A DNA stretch of 16,350 nt from CAIUPE01 sp046092445 (GTDB lineage Bacteria > Pseudomonadota > Alphaproteobacteria > Rhizobiales > Beijerinckiaceae). Below are positions 1 to 7,816 of the stretch, piece after piece. The DNA lies in assembly GCA_046092445.1 (NCBI GenBank), contig JBJTDR010000113.1:1-16350 (forward strand), given 5' to 3'. Position 1 is the stretch's first letter, and each line of letters starts with the position of its first letter. The position numbers were made by a program, and so were the translations under genes. A model generated the notes under the pieces. The model was given only the letters and a program-made list of their open reading frames with translations, did no database searches and was not told where the DNA came from.

Positions 1-927
1 CAATCCAGCGGCATCGGCATCAGCATGGCGGCGGAAGCGGGGGCCGTGATTGCGGATGCGGAATTCGTCCAGTTCCACCCCACCGCCATCGCCATTGGCC
101 GTGATCCCGCGCCTCTCGCCACCGAGGCCCTGCGCGGCGAAGGCGCGATCATGGTCAACAAAGCCGGCAAGCGCTTCATGCAGGCCCTCCACCCCGATGC
201 CGAACTCGCTCCGCGCGATATCGTCGCCCGCGCCGTCTTCGCCGAACTTCAAGCCGGACGCGGCGCATTTCTCGATTGCCGCACCGCTATCGGCGCGCGC
301 TTCGCCGATGCATTCCCCACCGTCGATGCCGCCTGCCGCTCCGCCGGCATCAACCCCGCGACCGATTTCATCCCGATCGCCCCCGCCGAGCACTACCATA
401 TGGGCGGCGTGCTCACCGATAAAGCCGGCCGCACCACGCTCCCCGGCCTGTGGGCGGTTGGCGAAGTCGCCTCCACCGGCGTCCATGGCGCAAACCGCCT
501 CGCCTCCAATTCCCTGCTCGAAGCCATCGTCTTCGCAGCCCGTATCGCGGAGGCCATCCCCGCTCCGCTCCACAGCGCGCCCCCTATTGCTTTCGCAGCA
601 GGCCCCGAAATCCTGCCCGATCCCGAAACCCTCGACATGCTGCGCCAGACCATGGCCGACCATGTCGGCGTCATCCGCACCAGCCTCGGGCTCAAAACCG
701 CGATCTGGACCCTCGCCGACATTGAAGCCACCGCCGCATCCTCCCGTCTCGCCGCCATGGCCCGCGCCGCCCTCTTCATTGCCGCCGCCGCCTTTCACCG
801 AGAAGAGAGCCGCGGCGGTCATTTCCGCTCGGATTTCCCGGGCCCCGTCCCCACCCTCGCACATCGCTCGCGCCTGACGGTCACGGAACTCCGCACCATC
901 GTCAACGCCGTCCTTGCCGGAGCCTGA
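1..927 (+). CDS. nadB: L-aspartate oxidase, C-terminal part (5' end outside window)
   Basis: FAD-dependent oxidase that converts L-aspartate to iminoaspartate, the first step of bacterial de novo NAD synthesis; cytoplasmic. The reading frame is open from base 1, so about 308 codons of a protein usually near 510-540 residues are visible and the N-terminal FAD-binding Rossmann half is missing. Family signatures run in order: FHPT, ALRGEGA, a PRD motif, EHYHMGG (substrate-binding His), and GVHGANRLASNSL (FAD and substrate contacts). The helical C-terminal domain ends with the REESRGGHFR signature typical of the NadB/SdhA family. NadB is preferred over succinate dehydrogenase flavoprotein because nadC follows after 2 bp and the C-terminus is short. 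Codons almost all end in C or G. The stop codon is TGA at 925-927. A nadA gene just upstream is likely but outside the window. Confidence 0.93.
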   Translation, partial: QSSGIGISMAAEAGAVIADAEFVQFHPTAIAIGRDPAPLATEALRGEGAIMVNKAGKRFMQALHPDAELAPRDIVARAVFAELQAGRGAFLDCRTAIGARFADAFPTVDAACRSAGINPATDFIPIAPAEHYHMGGVLTDKAGRTTLPGLWAVGEVASTGVHGANRLASNSLLEAIVFAARIAEAIPAPLHSAPPIAFAAGPEILPDPETLDMLRQTMADHVGVIRTSLGLKTAIWTLADIEATAASSRLAAMARAALFIAAAAFHREESRGGHFRSDFPGPVPTLAHRSRLTVTELRTIVNAVLAGA

Positions 928-929
928 TC

Positions 930-1772
930 ATGCTCAATCCCCTCCTCGTCGAAGACGCCGTCCGCGCCGCCCTCCTCGAAGATCTCGGCCGCGCCGGCGA
1001 CATCACCACCAACGCCACCATTCCCGCGGTGAAACAGGCCCGCGCCGTCATTGCCGCGCGCCAGCCGGGCATCGTCGCGGGGCTTGATCTCGCCAAAGCC
1101 GCCTTCCGCCTGCTCGATCCCGCCCTGAGTTTTGAAACCCGCATCGCGGATGGCGCAGCCGTCACCCCCGGCGCGATCCTTGCCACCATTGAAGGCCCCG
1201 CCCGCGCCCTCCTCTCCGCCGAGCGCGTCGCTTTGAATTTCCTCGGTCGCCTTTCCGGCATCGCCACGCTGACTTCGCTCTATGTCGCAGCCGTCGCCCA
1301 CACCAAAGCCCGCATCGTCTGTACCCGCAAAACGACGCCCGGCCTCCGCACCTTCGAGAAATATGCCGTCTTGTGCGGCGGCGGCTTCAACCACCGCTTC
1401 GGCCTCGATGATGCGATCCTGATCAAAGACAACCACATCGCGGTCGCAGGCGGCATCATCCCCGCCCTTCACGGTGTAAAAGCCGCCATCGGCCATCTCG
1501 TGAAAATCGAAATCGAGGTCGACACGCTCGACCAGCTCGACGAGGTCCTCACCGAGGGTGCCGATGTCGTCCTGCTCGACAATATGACACCCGCCCGGCT
1601 CCGCGAAGCCGTCGCCCGCGTCAAGGGCCGCCTCCTCACCGAAGCCTCCGGCGGCGTCACTCTCGAAACCGTTGCGGCCATCGCCGAGAGCGGCGTCGAC
1701 ATGATCTCTGTAGGCGCACTCACCCACTCGGCCCAAGTGCTGGATGTGGGTTTGGATATTCAGATCAACTGA
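930..1772 (+). CDS. nadC: Nicotinate-nucleotide pyrophosphorylase (quinolinate phosphoribosyltransferase)
   Basis: Converts quinolinate and PRPP to nicotinate mononucleotide, CO2 and PPi, which completes the de novo branch begun by NadB. The protein has 280 residues, the normal family length. The N-terminal sandwich domain (about 1-110) is followed by an alpha/beta barrel with the signature TRKTTPGLR, then KYAVLCGGGFNHR, then LIKDNH, the EIEVD strand, VLLDNM, and the C-terminal EASGGV and SVGALTHS phosphate-binding loops. The Arg/Lys/His residues that bind quinolinate and PRPP are present. ATG lies 2 bp after the nadB stop, so the pair is almost certainly co-transcribed and translationally coupled. 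It ends 24 bp before the stop codon of the opposing antitoxin gene, with no obvious intrinsic terminator between them. Confidence 0.97.
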   Translation: MLNPLLVEDAVRAALLEDLGRAGDITTNATIPAVKQARAVIAARQPGIVAGLDLAKAAFRLLDPALSFETRIADGAAVTPGAILATIEGPARALLSAERVALNFLGRLSGIATLTSLYVAAVAHTKARIVCTRKTTPGLRTFEKYAVLCGGGFNHRFGLDDAILIKDNHIAVAGGIIPALHGVKAAIGHLVKIEIEVDTLDQLDEVLTEGADVVLLDNMTPARLREAVARVKGRLLTEASGGVTLETVAAIAESGVDMISVGALTHSAQVLDVGLDIQIN

Positions 1773-1796
1773 ACCGCTCGCGGTATCGGCACGCCG

Positions 1797-2126
1797 TCAA
1801 ACAAGCGCCCGAACCCCACGCGCCCGATGCTTCGCCGGATCATACGGCTCGATCAGAGCCAGATCAGTCGAGAGCAAATCCTCGACCTGCTCGGCATCAT
1901 AAGCGGTTTGCATATTCAGAAACCATTTCGGATCGACATCAAAAAACTTGCCGAGCCGCGCCGCAATCGAAGGCGTGATATTGTGTTCACCCTTGCAAAT
2001 ATGATGGATCCGGCTCCGGGGAATATGGATCGCCTTGGAGAGGGCGTAAATCGTCAAACCCATCGGCTCAAGAAATTCTGTCATCAGAATTTCTCCAGGA
2101 TGCGGCATCGGGTTGATCCGGGCCAT
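1797..2126 (-). CDS. higA: HigA-type antitoxin, XRE-family HTH protein
   Basis: Antitoxin and probable autorepressor of the adjacent HigB toxin. The protein has 109 residues: the HigA-typical N-terminus NPMPHPGEIL, then a helix-turn-helix (LTIYALSKAIHIPRSRIHHICKG, about residues 22-44, written here only as its limits) followed by ITPSIAARLGKFF and the WFLNMQTAYD segment that marks this family. The C-terminal tail is acidic and then basic. The ATG at 2126 is chosen because GGAG lies 7-10 bases upstream and because the family N-terminus begins there. An open frame continues upstream to 2279 but would overlap higB and add residues foreign to the family. It lies 37 bp behind the toxin gene, the inverted toxin-first order typical of hig loci. 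Confidence 0.92.
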   Translation of the reverse strand: MARINPMPHPGEILMTEFLEPMGLTIYALSKAIHIPRSRIHHICKGEHNITPSIAARLGKFFDVDPKWFLNMQTAYDAEQVEDLLSTDLALIEPYDPAKHRARGVRALV

Positions 2127-2163
2127 TATTTTGTCTCCACTCTGCACAAAATACTCTCGACTT

Positions 2164-2448
2164 CTAAGAATGATAATCGCACCATTCGATCTCATCCGCC
2201 TGCCCATCTCGCCAGACAAAGCAAATGCGCCATTGATCGTTGACGCGGATCGAATGCTGCCCCTTCCGGTCCCCCTCAAGCTTTTCCAGACGATTACCCG
2301 GAGGAACTCTCAAATCGTCCAGCCGCGTCGCCGTAATCAGAAGAACGATTTTTTTCTTGGCCTGTTTTGCGAGTTCAAGGCTGATACCTTTGAGAGTCGT
2401 GCCCTCAAAGATCGTCACCGTCATCTCGTCTTTGAACCGCTCCCTCAT
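2164..2448 (-). CDS. higB: HigB-type toxin, RelE/ParE superfamily mRNA interferase
   Basis: Predicted ribosome-dependent mRNA endonuclease toxin, neutralised by HigA. The 94-residue product matches the family: an N-terminal RFKDEMT..IFEG segment, a central helix, then the hallmark LDDLRVPPGNRLEKL, a GDR.GQ.SIR turn, and NDQWRICFVW near the end followed by a DYH terminus. The ATG at 2448 is chosen because the protein then begins like other HigB proteins. A TTG at 2496 would add 16 unrelated residues and would place the coding region over the promoter. No Shine-Dalgarno sequence precedes 2448, and the predicted transcription start is at about that base, so the mRNA may be leaderless. The catalytic Arg and aromatic residues of the C-terminal half are intact, so the toxin appears functional. 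Confidence 0.92.
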   Translation of the reverse strand: MRERFKDEMTVTIFEGTTLKGISLELAKQAKKKIVLLITATRLDDLRVPPGNRLEKLEGDRKGQHSIRVNDQWRICFVWRDGQADEIEWCDYHS

Positions 2449-2455
2449 TTTGGGA

Positions 2456-2495
2456 AGCGTACTAAAAAATGCAACGCCTGTCAATAAACGTTGCA
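2456..2495 (-). promoter_or_regulatory. higBA promoter with overlapping inverted-repeat operator
   Basis: Reading the minus strand, a perfect -35 box TTGACA (2479-2484) is followed after 17 bp by TACGCT (2456-2461), a weak -10. A perfect 7-bp inverted repeat, TGCAACG and CGTTGCA (2489-2495 and 2470-2476), separated by 12 bp, brackets the -35 box. HigA-type antitoxins commonly repress their own operon by binding such repeats, so this is the probable autoregulatory operator. The arms and -35 box are read directly. Their roles are inferred. Confidence 0.6.
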
Positions 2496-2550
2496 AAATA
2501 TAGAACGTCTTAACCGGTCATTCCGCATCACAATCCGCACCGCCTCAAGC

Positions 2551-5229
2551 CTAAGCGCTGCTCGCCACCTTCGCGCCGATCGCGGCCTGTGCCGCCGCAA
2601 GTCGGGCAATCGGCACGCGATAGGGCGAGCACGAGACATAATCCAGCCCCGCCCGCTCGCAAAACGCAATCGAGGCCGGGTCGCCGCCATGCTCGCCGCA
2701 AATCCCGAGCTTCAAATCGGACCGCGTTTTCCACCCCCGCTCCGCCGCCATCATCACCAATTCGCCGACGCCTTCCTGATCCAGCGTCACAAACGGATCG
2801 GAGGGCAAAATGCCGCCCGCCGTATAAATCCCCAGAAATGACGCCGCATCATCGCGGCTGATTCCGAGTGTCGTCTGCGTCAGATCATTCGTTCCGAACG
2901 AGAAAAACTCCGCCGATTCCGCAATCTCGCCCGCCCGCAACGCCGCCCGCGGCAATTCGATCATGGTGCCGATCTGGTAGTGCAGCGTCGTGCCCGTCTC
3001 CGCTTCCACAGCCTTCGCCATCGCCACAATCCGCGCCTTCACATGGTCGAGTTCCGCCTTGGTCATCACCAGCGGCACCATGATTTCCGGTGTCACGGCT
3101 TTTCCTGAAACACGCGCCGCTTCCACCGCCGCTTCAAAAATCGCCCGTACCTGCATCTCGGCAATTTCAGGATACGCGACTGCAAGTCGGCACCCGCGGA
3201 AGCCGAGCATCGGGTTGAATTCGTGCAATTCCAGCGCTCGCGCCCTGAGCCGGTCGGGGTCAGCCCCCATCGCAGCCGCCACTTCGGCCAATTCCGCGTC
3301 TGAATGCGGCAAAAACTCGTGCAAGGGCGGGTCAAGCAACCGGATTGTCACCGGTAGTCCGTGCATGATCGTGAACAATTCGACAAAATCCTGCCGCTGC
3401 ATCGGCAACAATTTCGCCAGCGCCGCACGTCGGCCTTGCGTGTCATCCGCGAGAATCATTTCCCGCACCGTCACAATCCGCTCGCCCTCGAAAAACATAT
3501 GCTCCGTCCGGCACAGCCCGATACCTTCCGCTCCGAAATGCCGCGCCGTCTTCGCATCCAGAGGCGTTTCGGCATTCGTCCGCACTTTCATGCGCCGCAC
3601 GCCATCCGCCCACCCCATCAAGGTTGCGAATTCGCCGGAGAGTTCCGGCTCCAGCATGTTCACCTCGCCCAGTATTACCTGTCCGGTCGAGCCGTCAATC
3701 GTAATCCTGTCGCCGCGCTTCAACGTCACGCCACCCGCCGTCACGGTGCCCCTCGCATAATCCACGCGCAAAAGCCCCGCGCCCGAAACGCATGGCTTGC
3801 CCATGCCGCGTGCCACCACCGCCGCATGCGAGGTCATCCCGCCGCGTGTCGTCAGAATACCTTCCGCCGCGTGCATGCCGTGAATATCCTCGGGCGAGGT
3901 TTCGATCCGCACGAGAATAACCTTGCGCCCGTCGGCCTTGGCCGCTTCGGCCTCTTCCGAATCCAGCACGATCTCGCCCGACGCAGCACCGGGCGATGCC
4001 GGCAAGCCCGACGCGATCACCCGCCGCTCCGCCTTCGGGTCAATGGTCGGGTGCAATAATTGGTCAAGCGAGGAGGGCTCGATCCGCCCGATCGCTTCTT
4101 CCTGTGTGATCACGCCTTCCGCTGCCAGTTCCACCGCGATACGCAGCGCGGCCTTCGCCGTCCGCTTGCCGTTGCGGGTCTGCAGCATCCATAATTTGCC
4201 GCGTTCGATTGTGAACTCCACATCCTGAATGTCGCGGTAATGCTTTTCCAGCAACGCACAAATCCGGATAAACTCCGCATAGGCCTCGGGCATCACACGT
4301 TCGAGAGAGGGCCTGTCGGATCCTGCAGCGATCCGTGCCGCTTCTGAAATATCCTGCGGCGTCCGGATGCCGGCCACCACATCCTCGCCCTGCGCATTGA
4401 TCAGAAACTCGCCATAAAGTTCCTTCGCCCCGGTCGATGGATTCCGCGTAAACGCCACGCCGGTCGCCGACGTCTCGCCGAGATTGCCGAACACCATAGC
4501 CTGCACATTCACGGCGGTTCCCCAGCTTGCCGGAATTCCATGCAACTCGCGATATTTGTTCGCCCGCGCATTCATCCAGGAGCCGAACACGGCGCCAATC
4601 GCGCCCCAGAGCTGCTCCGTCACATCCTGCGGAAAGGGTCGTCCCAATTCCTGCAGCACAACACTCTGGGAATCCGCGACAACGCGCTGCCAATCCTCCG
4701 CCGAAAGGTCGGTATCCAGCGAAAATCCTTTCCGGTCCTTCAGCGTCTCGAGAATATCCTCGAAATGATGATGGTCAACGCCAAGCACCACATCGGAATA
4801 CATCTGGATGAACCGGCGATAGGAATCCCAGGCAAACCGCGCATCGCCCGAATTCCGCGCCAATGCCGCAACGGTCACATCATTCAACCCGAGATTCAGC
4901 ACAGTATCCATCATGCCGGGCATCGAAGCCCGCGCGCCTGATCTGACGGAAACAAGCAGCGGTTCCTGCGAGTCACCAAACTTCTTTCCCGTCAGCGTGC
5001 CGACATGCGCCAGCGCCCTATCGACAGCAGCCGTGAGATCGGCAGGATAGATCTGGCCATGATCATAAAAATAGGTGCAGACTTCAGTGGAAATCGTAAA
5101 TCCGGGCGGCACCGGCAATCCGAGATTGCTCATTTCGGCCAGATTGGCCCCTTTGCCACCAAGCAGATTCTTCATCGAAGCGTCACCGTCGGCGCCGCCA
5201 TCCCCGAATCTGTACACCCATTGAACCAT
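2551..5229 (-). CDS. ppdK: Pyruvate, phosphate dikinase
   Basis: Interconverts pyruvate + ATP + Pi and PEP + AMP + PPi, reversibly joining glycolysis and gluconeogenesis; cytoplasmic. The 892 residues match the family's normal length. The N-terminal ATP-grasp half (about 1-350) starts with KNLLGGKGANLAEM and includes SVRSGA.SMPGMMDT. The central swivelling domain carries the phospho-carrier His468 in GGMTSHAA, with Thr466 two residues before it, the site used by PPDK regulatory kinase-phosphatases. The C-terminal TIM barrel binds PEP/pyruvate and contains GFRGCR, FGTNDLTQTT and the catalytic Cys844 in GICGEHGG. ATG at 5229 is preceded by GGAG at good spacing. No PEP synthase-type N-terminus is seen, so the dikinase call is secure. 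It is separated from the upstream permease genes by a terminator and 148 bp, so it is probably its own transcription unit. No regulator gene is in the window. Confidence 0.97.
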   Translation of the reverse strand: MVQWVYRFGDGGADGDASMKNLLGGKGANLAEMSNLGLPVPPGFTISTEVCTYFYDHGQIYPADLTAAVDRALAHVGTLTGKKFGDSQEPLLVSVRSGARASMPGMMDTVLNLGLNDVTVAALARNSGDARFAWDSYRRFIQMYSDVVLGVDHHHFEDILETLKDRKGFSLDTDLSAEDWQRVVADSQSVVLQELGRPFPQDVTEQLWGAIGAVFGSWMNARANKYRELHGIPASWGTAVNVQAMVFGNLGETSATGVAFTRNPSTGAKELYGEFLINAQGEDVVAGIRTPQDISEAARIAAGSDRPSLERVMPEAYAEFIRICALLEKHYRDIQDVEFTIERGKLWMLQTRNGKRTAKAALRIAVELAAEGVITQEEAIGRIEPSSLDQLLHPTIDPKAERRVIASGLPASPGAASGEIVLDSEEAEAAKADGRKVILVRIETSPEDIHGMHAAEGILTTRGGMTSHAAVVARGMGKPCVSGAGLLRVDYARGTVTAGGVTLKRGDRITIDGSTGQVILGEVNMLEPELSGEFATLMGWADGVRRMKVRTNAETPLDAKTARHFGAEGIGLCRTEHMFFEGERIVTVREMILADDTQGRRAALAKLLPMQRQDFVELFTIMHGLPVTIRLLDPPLHEFLPHSDAELAEVAAAMGADPDRLRARALELHEFNPMLGFRGCRLAVAYPEIAEMQVRAIFEAAVEAARVSGKAVTPEIMVPLVMTKAELDHVKARIVAMAKAVEAETGTTLHYQIGTMIELPRAALRAGEIAESAEFFSFGTNDLTQTTLGISRDDAASFLGIYTAGGILPSDPFVTLDQEGVGELVMMAAERGWKTRSDLKLGICGEHGGDPASIAFCERAGLDYVSCSPYRVPIARLAAAQAAIGAKVASSA

Positions 5230-5363
5230 CAGGATCTCCGTTTCGCAGTTGCGAGATGAACGCTTCCTTGGCCCATCTCCCCTCCAAAAGCAATCCCGCG
5301 GCTTGAGCTTCGCATTTCAATACGATTCAACAGATTGAAACGGGAGATGTTCCGGTTCCCCAA

Positions 5364-5387
5364 CAAAAAACAGCCTGTCAACGGCTG
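5364..5387 (-). terminator. Intrinsic terminator at the end of the permease operon
   Basis: On the minus strand CAGCC (5383-5387), a 7-base loop and GGCTG (5371-5375) form a GC-rich 5-bp stem followed at once by six T (5365-5370). The TGA stop of the permease gene (5378-5380) lies in the loop, so the terminator overlaps the end of the coding region. The stem is short, so termination efficiency is uncertain. Confidence 0.6.
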
Positions 5388-6229
5388 AACGCCGCGTCAA
5401 ACCCGCGCCGCTCTCCGGTCAGGTTATCCCGCCCGCTCATCGCCGAACCGAGCAGACTCAATCCGAGCACGAAAAGAAGGATCGCCAATCCCGGAACAAG
5501 CGCCAGGCGCGGTGCAACCGCAATAAATGTTTGAGCCTCGCTCAGCATCCGGCCCCAACTCGGCAAAGGCGGCTGAACGCCCAGCCCGATATAGGACAAC
5601 GCCGCCTCGGCAATCAGCGCCAGCGACATTTGCACGGTCAATTGAACGATCAGCAAACTGCCTATATTCGGCAGCACATGCCGCCACGAGATCGCAACGT
5701 CACGACGTCCTGCAATCCGCGATGCCATAATGAAATCTTTGGTCCAGATTGGTAGCGCCGCACCATGCGTCACACGCGCAAAGACCGGTATATTGAAAAT
5801 CCCGATCGCAAGAACGGCATTCATCATTCCCGGCCCCAGCGTCGCCTGCAACAAAATGGCCGTCAGTAAAGCCGGAAACGCAAACAGAAAGTCGCTGCCA
5901 TTCAGGATCAACCGTCTGAGCCAGCCATCCCGCGCCGCAGCAATAAGCCCGAGTGGCACACCAATCCCCGCGCCAAGTGCCACGGCCGCACACGCAACAA
6001 CAATCGAGATAACCCCGCCGCGCATCACCATTGAAAGCGTATCACGCCCGAAATGATCGGTTCCGAGCCAATGGGCGACCGATATTGGCTTCAATTTCTC
6101 CGCAATCACGATCATCGCCGGATCATAGGGCGTCCAGAACAGTGAAACGAGCGCTGTCGCAAGAAGAAGCCCCACAAGTCCCGCTCCAATCCTGAGCCCG
6201 ATAGGCGATGTTCTGAAACCGGAGGCCAT
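5378..6229 (-). CDS. ABC transporter permease, DppC/OppC type (peptide/nickel family)
   Basis: Inner-membrane permease of the dipeptide/oligopeptide/nickel ABC importer family. The 283 residues fit DppC (usually 280-300). A cytoplasmic N-terminus leads to a first membrane helix, then the family hallmark HWLGTDHFGRDTLS before the core transmembrane domain with about five more helices. The coupling (EAA) loop is seen as ASRIAGRRDVAISWRHVLPN, and SYIGLGVQPPLPSWG is the typical periplasmic DppC segment. ATG follows the upstream permease stop by one base, so translation is probably coupled. The partner forms the other half of the channel. The substrate cannot be told from sequence: peptides, nickel, opines and sugars all use this family. 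The ATPase and binding-protein genes are absent here. Confidence 0.9.
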   Translation of the reverse strand: MASGFRTSPIGLRIGAGLVGLLLATALVSLFWTPYDPAMIVIAEKLKPISVAHWLGTDHFGRDTLSMVMRGGVISIVVACAAVALGAGIGVPLGLIAAARDGWLRRLILNGSDFLFAFPALLTAILLQATLGPGMMNAVLAIGIFNIPVFARVTHGAALPIWTKDFIMASRIAGRRDVAISWRHVLPNIGSLLIVQLTVQMSLALIAEAALSYIGLGVQPPLPSWGRMLSEAQTFIAVAPRLALVPGLAILLFVLGLSLLGSAMSGRDNLTGERRGFDAAFSR

Positions 6230-6230
6230 A

Positions 6231-7178
6231 TCAGTTCCGCTTCCTCAACCGGGGATCCACTGCGAGATAGATCACTTCAAGCGCAAGATTGATCAGCATG
6301 ATCGTACCGACAAGCAAAAGCACGATACTCATCACCACAACCCGGTCACGTTGCTGGATCGCCTGAAAAATCAGTCGGCCGAGGCCGGGCAGGGCAAAGA
6401 CGTTCTCGATGATGATGGCCCCCGCAAGCAGAAAGGCCAGCTGCAATCCCATAATCGTCAAAACGGGGATCATCGCGTTGCGCAATGCGTGTCGTCGGAT
6501 CGCCTGCCCCTGACTCAATCCCTTGGCTCGCGCCGTTCGCATGTAATCCTCATGCAAGGTCTCGATCAACGACGCACGAACGATGCGCGACAGAATGGCC
6601 GCTTGCGGCAAGGCGAGCGCAACCGTCGGAAGCACGAGGGAGGACATTGCCGCAAAACCGCCCTGAGCCCATCCGGGAAAGCCGCCTGCCGGAAAAAACC
6701 TTAAGTTCACGGCGAAGACCAGCACAAGCACCATCGCAAACCAGAAATTCGGCACCGCAATGCCGATCTGTGTCAAAGCCGTCAGCGCGTGATCGATGAA
6801 ACTGTTTCGGCGCAACGCTGCAATTGTCCCGAGAGACAACCCAGCTCCCACGGCGAGCGTCAAAGCCGCAAGCGCCAGCGGAACACTGACAACCAACCGC
6901 TCGGCAACCAGTGTGGAGACAGGTAGGGAATAGGTTCGACTCTCGCCGAAATCACCCTGAACGAAGCCTGCAACCCAATCAGCATAACGCTGCGTTACAG
7001 GCTGATCAAGCCCCATATCCAGCCGGAGCGCTGCAAGTGTGTCCGGACGCGCTTCCGTGCCGAGAATCATCTGCGCCACATCCCCGGGCAACACCTCAAC
7101 CGCCGTGAAGACAACAAGGCTTGCCAGCAGCAGCGCCGCCAGAAATCCTCCGATGCGTCGGGCAACTTGCTGAGCCAT
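6231..7178 (-). CDS. ABC transporter permease, DppB/OppB type (peptide/nickel family)
   Basis: Inner-membrane permease paired with the DppC-type protein directly downstream. The 315 residues match DppB length. The N-terminal membrane helix is followed by the conserved periplasmic PGD and LGLDQP-like segment (here MGLDQPVTQRYADWV), GDFGES, the core transmembrane domain, and the coupling loop EDYMRTARAKGLSQGQAIRRHALRN (given as key residues E, R, A, G and the RHALRN end). IIENVFALPGLGRL and the DPR terminus (AVDPRLRKRN) are further family signatures. ATG at 7178 lies 74 bp after the NUDIX stop and has only a poor ribosome-binding site, so expression may depend on read-through from the NUDIX gene. 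Substrate unknown. Confidence 0.9.
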   Translation of the reverse strand: MAQQVARRIGGFLAALLLASLVVFTAVEVLPGDVAQMILGTEARPDTLAALRLDMGLDQPVTQRYADWVAGFVQGDFGESRTYSLPVSTLVAERLVVSVPLALAALTLAVGAGLSLGTIAALRRNSFIDHALTALTQIGIAVPNFWFAMVLVLVFAVNLRFFPAGGFPGWAQGGFAAMSSLVLPTVALALPQAAILSRIVRASLIETLHEDYMRTARAKGLSQGQAIRRHALRNAMIPVLTIMGLQLAFLLAGAIIIENVFALPGLGRLIFQAIQQRDRVVVMSIVLLLVGTIMLINLALEVIYLAVDPRLRKRN

Positions 7179-7252
7179 GTGTCGTCAGGCACCGAAACTG
7201 GAATTACAGACCGTCCCGGCCCCGAGGAGCCGCGACGAAAACCGGCGAGACC

Positions 7253-7711
7253 TTACCAGCCCTCGACGCTTTTCGCATAATTTCTGATGATTGTCTTGAG
7301 CCCCGGCTCAAGAACATTTTCTTCGGCATCGTCAACGTCAAAAACCTGCACCTTGCGGATATTGCGTTCCTTGAAATCCTGCAATTGCGCCTCAACGTGA
7401 AGCGGAAAAACGCTGACCTTGGCAAGTTCCCAGTGTCCCGTCCGCCGTTTCCAGAAATCATAGACGCCGAGCGCGTCTTTGCCGACCTTGCCGATCAATC
7501 CCCCCTCTTCCAGCGCCTCGCGGGCGGCGGCTTCGTAGAGCGCCAACCCCTTGATCGGATTTCCCTTCGGAATCGTCCAGCGTCCCGAGTCCCGGGTCGT
7601 GATCAGCACGATACGAACCGGCTTGCCGCGTTCCATCAGCACGGGCAATACCGCCACCTGCTCAAGCTGACTTTCCGGAACGGAGGGAATTGTATCGCTA
7701 AAACTACTCAT
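7253..7711 (-). CDS. NUDIX hydrolase, diphosphoinositol-polyphosphate/diadenosine type
   Basis: Predicted Mg-dependent pyrophosphohydrolase of 152 residues. The Nudix box is present as a G at the start of GNPIKG followed by AAAREALEEGGL, so the catalytic RE..EE core is intact. The usual glutamate five residues after the first glycine is replaced by leucine, as also happens in the bacterial DIPP-like branch with the WTIPKG.P.KG lead-in seen here. Strands before the box (LEQVAVLPVL, VLITTRDSGRWTIPKG) fit the fold. ATG at 7711 has no clear Shine-Dalgarno. A TTGACG box at 7741-7746 on this strand would put the transcript start at about the ATG. Two permease genes follow on the same strand after 74 bp. 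A functional link to transport is not known. Substrate could be diadenosine polyphosphates, inositol pyrophosphates or others. Confidence 0.87.
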   Translation of the reverse strand: MSSFSDTIPSVPESQLEQVAVLPVLMERGKPVRIVLITTRDSGRWTIPKGNPIKGLALYEAAAREALEEGGLIGKVGKDALGVYDFWKRRTGHWELAKVSVFPLHVEAQLQDFKERNIRKVQVFDVDDAEENVLEPGLKTIIRNYAKSVEGW

Positions 7712-7717
7712 GATTGA

Positions 7718-7746
7718 AATCGACCGTAAGAGCGCGCATTCGTCAA
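7718..7746 (-). promoter_or_regulatory. Possible promoter of the NUDIX-permease operon
   Basis: On the minus strand TTGACG (7741-7746) and TCGATT (7718-7723) are separated by 17 bp. The -35 box is strong and the -10 weak (3 of 6). Initiation about seven bases downstream of the -10 would fall at or just before the NUDIX ATG, in keeping with the absence of a ribosome-binding site there. Weak evidence. Confidence 0.3.
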
Positions 7747-7804
7747 TAGTTTTTCGCTAGCACGTCATTGCGCTGAAAATTGGGCAGCCGATTGGAACAA
7801 ATAT

Positions 7805-7816
7805 CGGACATGTCCG
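7805..7816. promoter_or_regulatory. Perfect 12-bp palindrome, possible operator
   Basis: CGGACATGTCCG reads identically on both strands and lies about 95 bp from the NUDIX start and 285 bp from the response-regulator start. This is a plausible dimer-binding site, but a chance occurrence is possible and no regulator can be named. Confidence 0.3.

Noticed and set aside
1..927. Succinate dehydrogenase/fumarate reductase flavoprotein instead of NadB
   Set aside because: The directly following nadC, the EHYHMGG and GANRLASNSL context and the short C-terminal domain favour L-aspartate oxidase.
819..1736. 305-codon open frame on the minus strand opposite nadB/nadC
   Set aside because: It lies antisense to a certain nadC. 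Its composition is a by-product of the C-rich codon use of nadC, and it has no domain or ribosome-binding site.
2127..2279. 51-residue upstream extension of HigA
   Set aside because: It overlaps the end of higB and lacks family similarity. A good GGAG and the family N-terminus support the start at 2126.
2522..2539. Direct repeat TCCGCA with 12-bp period between ppdK and higB
   Set aside because: Two six-base copies are easily expected by chance and no regulator is suggested.
2990..4228. Several long plus-strand frames opposite ppdK
   Set aside because: All are antisense to conserved ppdK sequence, are Arg/Ser/Pro-rich and show no family motif.
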